Source: Acidobacteriota bacterium
GTDB lineage: Bacteria > Acidobacteriota > Terriglobia > Terriglobales > Acidobacteriaceae
DNA length: 9,412 nucleotides
Direction of reading: 5' to 3'
Assembly: GCA_021841795.1 (NCBI GenBank)
Contig: JAKCDN010000095.1
Span: forward strand, 1 to 9,412
In this document: positions 1-6,573 of the stretch, one piece after another
Layout of the letters: every line of letters starts with the position of its first letter
Position numbering within the stretch: position 1 is the first letter of the stretch
Program-made: the position numbers and the translations under genes
The notes under the pieces: generated by a model
Databases searched by the model: none
Seen by the model: only the letters and a program-made list of their open reading frames with translations
What the model was told of the DNA's origin: nothing

Positions 1-308
1 ATCGGTTCCTCGCAATGATTCACTTTGCCGTTTGCCAGGCAGGGTTGGTCGGCGACGATCAACTCGATCACATTGTTGCCGGGAATATCCGCGGCGGTCA
101 CAATGGCAAACTCGCTCCAGTCGATCCCCGGATTGAAGACGACGGAACGGATACGTCCCCGTGGAATTGTGCTGCGCACTGCGGCCCCGTGCCACATGCC
201 CTCACGCACGATGTCATCGACATAGCACGCGCGGCCCACCAGCTTCTCTACGCCCTCCTTTCGCGGGACGGCTGCTCCAACGATGCGGGTTGTCGCATGC
301 GTGCTCAT
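1..308 (-). CDS. Xanthine dehydrogenase-type molybdopterin-binding subunit, N-terminal part (cut by left window edge)
   Basis: The 102 visible residues match the N-terminus of the large molybdopterin-binding subunit of the xanthine dehydrogenase/aldehyde oxidase family, which hydroxylates purines such as hypoxanthine and xanthine on the way to urate. The pattern seen is VGAAVPRKEGVEKLVGRA (residues 10-27), then YVDD (29-32), an RS..P.GRI stretch (45-53) and an EEP element near residue 100, as expected for the a/b hammerhead domain that precedes the molybdopterin domains. The active-site glutamate and cofactor-binding regions lie beyond the edge and cannot be checked. ATG at 308 is the best start because homology begins about ten residues later; the upstream ribosome site is weak (GGA only). 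It lies 58 bp behind the ureidoglycolate amidohydrolase gene on the same strand, which supports a purine substrate. Another substrate of the family cannot be excluded. Confidence 0.85.
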   Translation of the reverse strand, partial: MSTHATTRIVGAAVPRKEGVEKLVGRACYVDDIVREGMWHGAAVRSTIPRGRIRSVVFNPGIDWSEFAIVTAADIPGNNVIELIVADQPCLANGKVNHCEEP

Positions 309-366
309 GGTGGGCCAAAGTTCCGTACGAGTTGAGGGATAGCATACAACAGAGACCGAAGATCGG

Positions 367-1614
367 CTACTGCGCCAGCTTGGCCAGCGTGCGCGCGAGA
401 ATCTGCACGCCGCCGCCGATCCATTCGGGTGATGCATACTCGTCCGGGCGATGACTGACGCCGCCGCGGCAGGGGATGAACAGCATGGCCGTGGGCGCAA
501 TGCACGAAACAAACGATGAGTCGTGATAGGCGCGCGCTACCATGCGCTTGTATTTCTTGCCGGCGGCAATGGCGGATTCTTCAAGCGCCGCAAGAATCTC
601 CGTGTCGCACGTAGCGGGCGGGTCGGCGTTGATCAGTTCCGTGGCGATTGCGACGCCGCGGCGTGCGCTGACGGCGCTCGCTGCGGCGGCAAGCGCGTCC
701 AGAACGCGGTCGCGCCGCGCGCCGTCGATGTCGCGCACGTCGGTCGTCAGTTCCACGCGCGAGGGAACGCTGTTGACGGCGCCGGGAAACACGTTGCAGA
801 TGCCGACCGTGCCCACGGTGTCGATGGCTCCCGAGGATTTCGCCGCGGCCTCCAGCGCCAGGATCAGCTCCGCCGCGGCCGTCAGCGCGTCCTTGCGTCC
901 GGGCATCAGCTTGCCGCCCGCGTGGCCGCCTTCGCCCTCAATCACGATCCGCTGGCTGGCCGGCGCCGCAATATGCGTGACCAGACCGGCGTCGTAACCT
1001 TCCGATTCAAGGTACGGTCCTTGCTCGATGTGCAGCTCGACAAACCGATGAAAGCGGCCCGCGGCAACGGCAACCGATGCAAGATCGCCCTTGAATCCCG
1101 CGCGGGCGCGCCACTCTTCCAGTCCGCTGCCCTCCTTGTCGCGCAGAGCGCGCGCCTGTTCGGGCGTCAGGACATTCGCCATCATGCGGCTGCCCAGGCA
1201 GCCGATCCCGAAACGCGTCGGCTCTTCGGCGGTGAAGACGACCAGTTCGATGGAGCGGCGCGGAACCAGGCCAAGCCTCTTGAGCGTGCGCATGGCCTCA
1301 AGGCCGCCGAGTACGCCCACGCAACCGTCGTAGAGGCCTGCGTTGGGAATGGCGTCGATGTGCGATCCTGTGGCGATGGGAGCGAGCGTGGGATCGCTGC
1401 CCGGCCAGCGCGCAAAGGTGTTGCCCACAGCGTCCTCGGTGACCTCGAGACCCGCGTCGGCGCACAGGCCCTTCACAAAAGCTCGCGCGCGCAGGTCCGC
1501 TTCGCCAAACACCACGCGCGTCACCACCGGCGGTTCCGCCTCGGTGATCTTCGCCAGCGCCAGCAGCTCCGTCATCAGGCCGTCAATCGAGACAGCGGAA
1601 GCGAATGCGGTCAT
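367..1614 (-). CDS. Ureidoglycolate amidohydrolase (M20-type metal hydrolase, plant UAH-like)
   Basis: This 415-residue enzyme belongs to the M20 hydantoinase/carbamoylase family and most probably cleaves S-ureidoglycolate to glyoxylate, CO2 and ammonia, the last step of allantoin breakdown. Predicted dinuclear metal ligands are H85 (GSHID), D96 (YDG), E131 (within EEPTRF), H195 (ELHIEQG) and H388 (GVSHRP); H231 in GGHAGG lies in the dimerisation domain. The EEPTRFGIGCLGSR stretch (130-143), AYHDSSF (362-368) and the FIPCRGGVSHRPDEY region resemble plant ureidoglycolate amidohydrolase as I recall it, and differ from the allantoate enzyme in the same operon. The ATG at 1614 overlaps the stop of the upstream cupin gene as ATGA, which fixes the start; an open frame continues upstream but would run into that gene. 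An alternative is another N-carbamoyl amino acid hydrolase, but operon context argues against it. Confidence 0.85.
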   Translation of the reverse strand: MTAFASAVSIDGLMTELLALAKITEAEPPVVTRVVFGEADLRARAFVKGLCADAGLEVTEDAVGNTFARWPGSDPTLAPIATGSHIDAIPNAGLYDGCVGVLGGLEAMRTLKRLGLVPRRSIELVVFTAEEPTRFGIGCLGSRMMANVLTPEQARALRDKEGSGLEEWRARAGFKGDLASVAVAAGRFHRFVELHIEQGPYLESEGYDAGLVTHIAAPASQRIVIEGEGGHAGGKLMPGRKDALTAAAELILALEAAAKSSGAIDTVGTVGICNVFPGAVNSVPSRVELTTDVRDIDGARRDRVLDALAAAASAVSARRGVAIATELINADPPATCDTEILAALEESAIAAGKKYKRMVARAYHDSSFVSCIAPTAMLFIPCRGGVSHRPDEYASPEWIGGGVQILARTLAKLAQ

Positions 1615-2357
1615 GGATTCTGTGCTCCCAGCGGGTGCCGCCGCCAGTCTTTGTAGATAAGATATTTGGCGGGCTTCTTGCCCAGGGCCCCAAACCATTG
1701 CGGGCAGTATGCGCGCATCCAGATAAAGTCGCCGGCCTGGACCGGATACCACGATTCGCCAAGCCGATAAATGCCGCCGCCCTCAAGCATCAGCAATCCA
1801 TGCTCCATGGCGTGTATCTCCACCATGCTCAGCGCAGCGCCGGGATCGTAGGTCATGGTGTTGACGGCAAAGTCCCAGGTGGGGCCGTCCGGCATCAGCG
1901 CCCGCACCCGCAGCGCGCGATCGCCCATCAGCGCCACCGGAGCGATTTCCCCTTCATCGCCCACCACGAGCTCGGGGGCGCTGCCGCCGTCGAGCGGCTG
2001 GTATGGTTTCTCGATCACCGCAACCCGGGCGATGCCGGGGGCGCGAACGCTGTGCGCCGCGCCTTGCGGCAGGTAGGCGTAGCCGTCCTGCTTCACCACG
2101 TATCGCTTTCCCGCCGAACGAATCTCAATCTTGCCGTCAAGAACGTAAAGAAAACGCTGTGCCGGCGCGGGGCCAAGCACGCCGCCGGGTGAGAACTCCG
2201 CGGTCATCTGCGTAAAGCGTGCGCCCATCTGCGGACTGGCGTGGATAATGAACTCAACATCGTCCGCGCCCGGCAGAGGGGAGCGGACAAAGGTATCGGG
2301 TGTTTGCAGAAGATGGTCAGCCTTGAGGCTGCTGCGAGTGGATCCAAGATGGTGCAC
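1611..2357 (-). CDS. allE: (S)-Ureidoglycine aminohydrolase (bicupin, AllE/UGHY type)
   Basis: A 248-residue two-cupin protein that should hydrolyse ureidoglycine, the unstable product of allantoate amidohydrolase, to S-ureidoglycolate and ammonia. The N-terminal cupin spans about residues 50-110. The C-terminal cupin carries the metal-binding set E180, H182 and H186 in EIHAMEHG plus Q220 in YCPQWFG, matching the Mn-binding Glu-His-His-Gln set of the plant enzyme; the C-terminal YKDW element is also typical. The length is close to the roughly 260 residues of E. coli AllE. The frame stays open to 2552 upstream, but that extension overlaps the allantoate gene and does not resemble the family. 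I therefore chose GTG at 2357, which has a strong AGAGAGG ribosome site six bases before it and places the conserved HHLGSTRSS segment at the N-terminus. It overlaps the next gene by ATGA. Confidence 0.9.
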   Translation of the reverse strand: MHHLGSTRSSLKADHLLQTPDTFVRSPLPGADDVEFIIHASPQMGARFTQMTAEFSPGGVLGPAPAQRFLYVLDGKIEIRSAGKRYVVKQDGYAYLPQGAAHSVRAPGIARVAVIEKPYQPLDGGSAPELVVGDEGEIAPVALMGDRALRVRALMPDGPTWDFAVNTMTYDPGAALSMVEIHAMEHGLLMLEGGGIYRLGESWYPVQAGDFIWMRAYCPQWFGALGKKPAKYLIYKDWRRHPLGAQNP

Positions 2358-2363
2358 GTACGA

Positions 2364-2370
2364 CCTCTCT
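2364..2370 (-). promoter_or_regulatory. Ribosome binding site that fixes the GTG start of the ureidoglycine aminohydrolase gene
   Basis: Reading the minus strand, AGAGAGG is followed by six bases (TCGTAC) and then GTG at 2357. This is one of the best Shine-Dalgarno matches in the operon. It argues against starts further up the open frame, and suggests this gene initiates independently after the 73-bp gap from the allantoate gene. Confidence 0.7.
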
Positions 2371-2409
2371 CTGGGGCGATGGGCAGGAGCTGGGGGCCGC
2401 GGAAGCTCC

Positions 2410-2435
2410 GATAGAATCTGTTGCCCGATTCTATC
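2410..2435. repeat. Perfect 9-bp inverted repeat spanning the allantoate amidohydrolase stop codon
   Basis: GATAGAATC at 2410-2418 and GATTCTATC at 2427-2435 are exact reverse complements separated by eight bases (TGTTGCCC). On the transcribed strand the stop codon TAG lies inside the first arm, and the repeat occupies the start of the 73-bp gap before the ureidoglycine aminohydrolase gene. No T-run follows it in either direction, so it is not a standard intrinsic terminator. It could be an intercistronic mRNA hairpin or a protein binding site. The symmetry is seen directly; any function is inference. Confidence 0.5.
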
Positions 2436-3669
2436 CGACCTCGGCCGCAAGCCGCTCAAGAAAATTACGGCAAACCGCAAGAGCGGCGGCAACATCTTCT
2501 TCGCGAACTGTTTCCTGGGGATGGTGGCTGAGCCCGCCCGGGCTGCGCACAAACAGCATCGCTGTGGGAAGCCGCGCCGCCATCACCATGGCATCATGGC
2601 CGGCGCCGCTTGCCATAACCTTTTCAGGCAGCCCCGCGGCTGCCATGGCGTCGGTGATCCACGCCGTAAGACGCTCGTCCATGGGGACGGCGGGCTGATC
2701 GAGCTGGCGCGTCGCTTCGACGGCCAGTCCTCGCCGGGCAGCAATGGCCTTGGCCTGCGCAAGCAGCGATTCAACCGCGACCGTCCGTATTGTGTCGCTG
2801 ACGTGGCGCGCGTCAAGGCTCAGACGCACCCTGCCTGCGATGACATTGCCTGTATTGGGCTCGGCTTCGATGCGGCCCACGGTGGCGACCAGGCCCTCGG
2901 TGCGCAGCGCGCAGGATTCCACCGCGGCGATCCATTCCGCTGCGCCCGCCATCGCATCGCGCCGCAGATGCATGGGCGTTGTGCCGGCGTGATTGGCCTG
3001 GCCGGTCCAGGTAAGCGTATGCCGCGATTGGCCCGCGATGGCGCTCACTGCGGCAACCCGCAGATCTTCCGCTTCCAGCGCCGGGCCCTGCTCGATGTGA
3101 AGTTCGACGAAGCCGAGTGCGTCCTCGGCCACTGCCGCTTGGTCCATTGCCTGCGGATTGAGCCCAAAGCTGCGAATCGCCTCTTCCACTGAGATGCCGT
3201 CGCTGTCTTTGAGTTTGAGCAGCGCCGGGTCGAACCGCCCCGCCGCGGCTCGGCTGCCGATGAACGGCGCCGCGAAGCGCACGCCCTCCTCTTCGCTGAA
3301 GGCGATGACCTCAATGGGAAGCGAGATGTTCAGCCGCTGCGCAATGCCTGCGCATTCCAGCGCCATGGCCACTCCCAGCACGCCGTCGAACGCGCCCGCG
3401 TTGGGCACGGTATCGATGTGCGAGCCGAGGATCAGGCGTCTCCCGCGCGCCGCCGACGGCATCCACAGGCCCCGCAGGTTCCCGGCGGCGTCAACGTGCA
3501 CGGTCATGCCGAGCTCTTCCATCCGCCCACGGAGCCATGCCTGCACCTCGCGCGCCGGGGGTGTGAGGAAACGGCGTGTGGTCCGGTCCGGCTCTTCGCT
3601 GATGGCGGCAATCTGCCGGCACGCGGCGATGGCGCGCCGTGCGCATTCGGCAAAGCAATCACTGCTCAC
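2431..3669 (-). CDS. allC: Allantoate amidohydrolase (M20-type metal hydrolase)
   Basis: A 412-residue enzyme, close to the 411 of E. coli AllC, that should hydrolyse allantoate to ureidoglycine, CO2 and ammonia. Predicted metal ligands are H84 (GSHIDTVPN), D95 (FDG), E128 (SEEEGVRF), H191 (ELHIEQGP) and H382 (GLSHHP); NHAGTTPM (226-233) supplies the dimerisation-domain histidine, and SGAGHDAM (354-361) is typical of allantoate/carbamoyl hydrolases. The first GTG after the allantoinase frame, at 3669, overlaps the allantoinase stop as GTGA and has AGG seven bases upstream, so I prefer it to the longer open frame starting at 3744. It is a paralogue of the ureidoglycolate amidohydrolase two genes downstream. 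N-carbamoyl-L-amino acid hydrolase is the main alternative by fold, but allantoinase immediately upstream makes allantoate the obvious substrate. Confidence 0.9.
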   Translation of the reverse strand: MSSDCFAECARRAIAACRQIAAISEEPDRTTRRFLTPPAREVQAWLRGRMEELGMTVHVDAAGNLRGLWMPSAARGRRLILGSHIDTVPNAGAFDGVLGVAMALECAGIAQRLNISLPIEVIAFSEEEGVRFAAPFIGSRAAAGRFDPALLKLKDSDGISVEEAIRSFGLNPQAMDQAAVAEDALGFVELHIEQGPALEAEDLRVAAVSAIAGQSRHTLTWTGQANHAGTTPMHLRRDAMAGAAEWIAAVESCALRTEGLVATVGRIEAEPNTGNVIAGRVRLSLDARHVSDTIRTVAVESLLAQAKAIAARRGLAVEATRQLDQPAVPMDERLTAWITDAMAAAGLPEKVMASGAGHDAMVMAARLPTAMLFVRSPGGLSHHPQETVREEDVAAALAVCRNFLERLAAEVG

Positions 3670-5021
3670 GATCGCACCTGCTCTCTGCCGCGCGCGCTGC
3701 CGATAAAATCGCCGGCGCCGAAAATCCGTTCGCCGCGCAGCCACGTCTCAACCACACGGCCATGCAGCTCGGCGCCTAGATACGGCGAGATTTTGTGCCG
3801 AAAATGAAGATCCGGCGGCGAAACGGTCCACTGGGCATCGGGATCGAAGACGGCGAAGTCTGCATCGGCGCCAGGGGTGATTGACCCTTTGCGGCCCGTC
3901 AGTCCTGCAAGCCGGGCGGGCGCACCGGCCATCCACGTTCCGATGTCATCCAGAGCCATGCCGCGCCTTGTCATCCCTGTCCAGACCACCGGCAGGGCGA
4001 GGCCGAGGCTTGCGATGCCTCCCCAGCCGGCATCCCAGCGTCCGGTATCGCGCTGCTTCATCGCCGGCGGGCAAGGGGAGTGGTCGGTGATGACGAGTTC
4101 GATCAGGCCCTCGCGGAGCGCGTCCCACAGCGCCTCGCGATTCTCCGCGTCGCGAATCGGCGGTGCGCATTTGTACTCCGCGGCTCCATTCGGAATCTCG
4201 TCCGCGTCGAACCAGAGATAGTGGGCGCAGGTCTCTGCCGAGACGGGCACGTTGCGCCTGCGGGCTTCACGAAGCAGCGGCAATGACCTCGCGCTGGACA
4301 GGTGCACAATGTGAATCGGCGTTTGGAACTCCTCGGCGAGCCGAATCAGCAGTGCAATGGCGTCAGTCTCGGCTGCATCGGGCCGCGAGGCCAGATATGT
4401 AGAATACCTGCGCCAATCCGCGCCGCTTGCGTTCAGAACCTGCGTGGCGGTTTCCACCGGCGCGGCCACTTCGGCATGCGCAAGCAGCGGCAGCCCCGTG
4501 CCCTGCAGCGTCTTCAGCGCGCTTCGCAGATCGCTCTCGTCCACCCAGGCAAAGCCGTCGATGCCGGAGTGGATCAGAAAGCACTTGAAGCCTGGAACTC
4601 CCGCGTGCGCAAGGGCTGGAAGCGCATCCCCATTGCCGCGCACCACGCCGCCCCATGCGGCCCAGTCAACCCATGCTTTGCCCTGCGCTGCACTGCGCTT
4701 TGCTGCCAGTGCCGCCTCGTTCACGGTCTCGGGAACGCAGTTGAGCGGCATGTCGATCAGCGTCGTCACGCCGCCTGCGGCTGCGGCGCGCGTTGCCGTC
4801 TCAAAGCCCTCCCATTCCGTGCGGCCAGGCTCGTTGATGTGTACGTGCGAGTCGATCAGGCCCGGAAGCAGCGCCAGGTCGCCGAAGTCGGCAAGCTCGG
4901 TGCCGGCGGGAACGCTGCCCCATTCGCGCACTGCGGAGATGCGCTCTCGATCCAGCATCACCGTGGCCGGCGCAAGGCCGCCCGCGGTCAGGACGCGTGT
5001 CGAACGGAGTGCTTTTGCCAT
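3666..5021 (-). CDS. allB: Allantoinase
   Basis: A 451-residue cyclic amidohydrolase that opens the hydantoin ring of allantoin to give allantoate. The expected dinuclear metal centre is complete: H59 and H61 in DSHVHINEPGRTEWEGF, K146 in GFKCF (carbamylated bridging lysine), H182 in AHAEV, H240 in HIVHLSSA and D313 in TDHSPC. GRTEWEGF is characteristic of allantoinase rather than dihydropyrimidinase, and the length matches E. coli AllB (about 453). ATG at 5021 is the only start that gives a normal N-terminus (MAKALRSTRVLT); its ribosome site is weak (AAAGA three bases or fewer away). It is the first gene of the minus-strand operon, faces the amidohydrolase gene across a 106-bp divergent gap, and overlaps the allantoate gene by four bases. 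Confidence 0.95.
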   Translation of the reverse strand: MAKALRSTRVLTAGGLAPATVMLDRERISAVREWGSVPAGTELADFGDLALLPGLIDSHVHINEPGRTEWEGFETATRAAAAGGVTTLIDMPLNCVPETVNEAALAAKRSAAQGKAWVDWAAWGGVVRGNGDALPALAHAGVPGFKCFLIHSGIDGFAWVDESDLRSALKTLQGTGLPLLAHAEVAAPVETATQVLNASGADWRRYSTYLASRPDAAETDAIALLIRLAEEFQTPIHIVHLSSARSLPLLREARRRNVPVSAETCAHYLWFDADEIPNGAAEYKCAPPIRDAENREALWDALREGLIELVITDHSPCPPAMKQRDTGRWDAGWGGIASLGLALPVVWTGMTRRGMALDDIGTWMAGAPARLAGLTGRKGSITPGADADFAVFDPDAQWTVSPPDLHFRHKISPYLGAELHGRVVETWLRGERIFGAGDFIGSARGREQVRS

Positions 5022-5127
5022 TCTTTGAATACTCTCGCCGCTTGGCCGGTCTCAAAGCAAGCAGGAAGAATACGCGCTCCGCCGGATTCTTCATTGCGCT
5101 CTGATTCCTTTCACGATATCAAGAGAT
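5022..5127. promoter_or_regulatory. Divergent intergenic region, presumed promoters of the ureide operon and the amidohydrolase gene
   Basis: Both flanking genes read outward from this 106-bp gap, so it must hold the start signals of both unless either is transcribed from further away. I could not pick convincing -35/-10 pairs: on the minus strand TTGAGA lies 17 bases from GTATTC, but that would leave almost no leader. Before the plus-strand ATG there is an AAGAG ribosome site. The gap also holds a 7-bp inverted repeat described separately. The role as a control region follows from gene orientation, not from a recognised site. Confidence 0.5.
5065..5092. repeat. Perfect 7-bp inverted repeat, candidate operator between the divergent genes
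   Basis: GAAGAAT at 5065-5071 and ATTCTTC at 5086-5092 are exact reverse complements with a 14-base spacer. Arm centres are 21 bp apart, about two helical turns, as expected for a dimeric regulator bound to one face of the DNA. A near copy, ATTCTTT, lies over the allantoinase start (5020-5026), and GATTCCTT occurs at 5103-5110. A repeat of this size could arise by chance in a gap of this length, so the operator reading is tentative. Confidence 0.35.
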
Positions 5128-6540
5128 ATGCGAAACGGAAGCTGGATCTTCGGTGGGTTGGCGTTCCTTCTCTTTGCGCCGGCCGTGCATGTGGCGTGGA
5201 GCCAGCCGCCGGCTCTTCTCCTGGTGAAGAATGCCCGCCTCATCACCATGGCGCCGGACCGGAAAGAGCCATTCTCCGGCTACCTGGTCGTGGATGCATC
5301 GGGCCGGCTTACTGCCGTCGGCAAGGGTGCGCCGCCTCCGGGAGTAGCCGCCGCGCAGATATGGGACGCGCATGGCGACTGGATTATTCCGGGTCTGCTT
5401 TCGGCCCATAGCCATCTGTGGCAGGCGGCCTTCCGCGGCATTGCGCCGGATCAAACGCTGCCGGGCTGGATCGACAGCCTCTACGGCCGGCACGCGGCCT
5501 ACGCCGGGGCCGAGGATTTCTACTGGTTCACCCTTTACGGCGCGCTCGATCATCTCCAACACGGCATCACCGGCGCGTATGACTTTGCCTACGGCGGCGC
5601 ATCTTCGCCCGCGTGCCGCGCCAGCCGCTGCGACAAAGAGTCGTTCCGCGGCGAGACGGACTCCGGCATCCGCTTCGTTCACGGCTTTGACGCCGACAGG
5701 ATCGGGCCCCACATGACCCCCGTCATGGCGCGCGCTCGGCTCAAGGAGTTTCTCGACTGGACGGCCGCGCAGCCCCCGAGCTCCCGCTTCCTGAGCGTGA
5801 TGCTGAACGGCTGGACGGCATTCAATGACACTGAGGAGCAGGCCGTCTCCGAGAAGCAGGAGATGGACGAATTTCACATCGGCAACCAGACTCACTACCT
5901 GGAGCCGCCCGATACCGCGGCCGCAGAGCAAGCGAAGTTTTCCTGGATGACCGGGAGCGGTCTGCTTGGCCCCACGCTCTACTTCGGACACTTCATTCAC
6001 ACCACCGACGCCATCCTCGACGCCACTGCGGCCGCGCACAGCGGCATGTGTTGGAATCCACTCTCGAACGGGAGGCTGGCGTCCGGCGTGGCCGATATTC
6101 CCAGGTATCTGAAGAAGGGAATACGCGTGGGCATGGGCGTGGATGGCGAGGCCAGCGCGGACATCGCCGATCCCTTCGAGAACATGCGCACGGGCCTCTA
6201 TGCAATCCGCGACCTGTATCAGAACGCGGCCGTCATGGACCCCTACCAGGTGCTCTATCTCCACACCATGGGATCGGCCGATGTCATGGGGGTAAAAGAC
6301 AAGCTGGGAAGTCTTGAGCCCGGCAAATTTGCGGATTTTGTTGCGATCGATCCCACGCGGTATGGAACCGTCTTCAATCCCTATGCCAGCCTGGTCTTCG
6401 TGACCGAGGAGCGCGACCTCGATCGTGTGTACGTCGGTGGCCGGTTGATGGTCGCGCAGGGCAAGGTGATCCACCAGGATATGCCCAGGATTCAGCGCGA
6501 GGTGGACCGGCGGTCAAAGGCCGCCCATGCGCCGCAATAG
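5128..6540 (+). CDS. Secreted metal-dependent amidohydrolase (ATZ/TRZ-like superfamily member), substrate unknown
   Basis: A 470-residue amidohydrolase. It begins with a Sec-type signal peptide: a basic start, a hydrophobic core at about residues 7-22 and a plausible cut after AWS at residue 25, so it is probably periplasmic. The mature part has the small beta domain (about 30-85) and a TIM barrel with H94 and H96 (HSH), H256 and E259 (THYLE), H288 (GHFIH), the CWNPLSNGRL segment (308-317) and D339 (GVDGEAS). This is the layout of mononuclear deaminases and chlorohydrolases such as the TrzN/AtzA group. The C-terminal LEPGKFADFVAID strand is also typical. It could deaminate or hydrolyse a purine- or pyrimidine-like compound; the divergent ureide operon makes a link to purine use attractive, but nothing in the sequence proves it. 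ATG at 5128 is supported by the signal peptide and an AAGAG ribosome site. Confidence 0.8.
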   Translation: MRNGSWIFGGLAFLLFAPAVHVAWSQPPALLLVKNARLITMAPDRKEPFSGYLVVDASGRLTAVGKGAPPPGVAAAQIWDAHGDWIIPGLLSAHSHLWQAAFRGIAPDQTLPGWIDSLYGRHAAYAGAEDFYWFTLYGALDHLQHGITGAYDFAYGGASSPACRASRCDKESFRGETDSGIRFVHGFDADRIGPHMTPVMARARLKEFLDWTAAQPPSSRFLSVMLNGWTAFNDTEEQAVSEKQEMDEFHIGNQTHYLEPPDTAAAEQAKFSWMTGSGLLGPTLYFGHFIHTTDAILDATAAAHSGMCWNPLSNGRLASGVADIPRYLKKGIRVGMGVDGEASADIADPFENMRTGLYAIRDLYQNAAVMDPYQVLYLHTMGSADVMGVKDKLGSLEPGKFADFVAIDPTRYGTVFNPYASLVFVTEERDLDRVYVGGRLMVAQGKVIHQDMPRIQREVDRRSKAAHAPQ

Positions 6541-6552
6541 ACGCGTCCGGCA

Positions 6553-6564
6553 GCGCCGTGGCGC
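6553..6564. terminator. Short GC-rich hairpin between convergent genes, possible weak terminator
   Basis: GCGCC and GGCGC flank a two-base GT, giving effectively a 4-bp GC stem with a 4-base loop. It lies in the 33-bp gap between the ends of the amidohydrolase and receiver-domain genes. There is no T-run on either strand, so this is at best a partial termination signal. Confidence 0.2.
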
Positions 6565-6573
6565 GGAGATCTC

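Noticed and set aside
523..1656. Plus-strand open frame of 377 codons opposite the ureidoglycolate amidohydrolase gene
   Set aside because: Its translation is rich in Arg, Ala, Gly and His with no recognisable motif, while the opposite strand encodes a clear enzyme. It is an antisense shadow of GC-rich codon use.
2410..2435. Reading the inverted repeat as an intrinsic terminator
   Set aside because: No run of T follows the stem on either strand, and the downstream genes complete the same pathway, so full termination there is unlikely.
2358..2552. Upstream extension of the ureidoglycine aminohydrolase frame (65 extra residues)
   Set aside because: It overlaps the 3' end of the allantoate gene, does not resemble the family, and a strong ribosome site precedes the GTG at 2357.
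5119..6474. Minus-strand open frame of 451 codons opposite the secreted amidohydrolase gene
   Set aside because: No family motif is seen, and the plus strand carries a signal peptide and a complete metal site. The length reflects low stop-codon frequency in GC-rich DNA.
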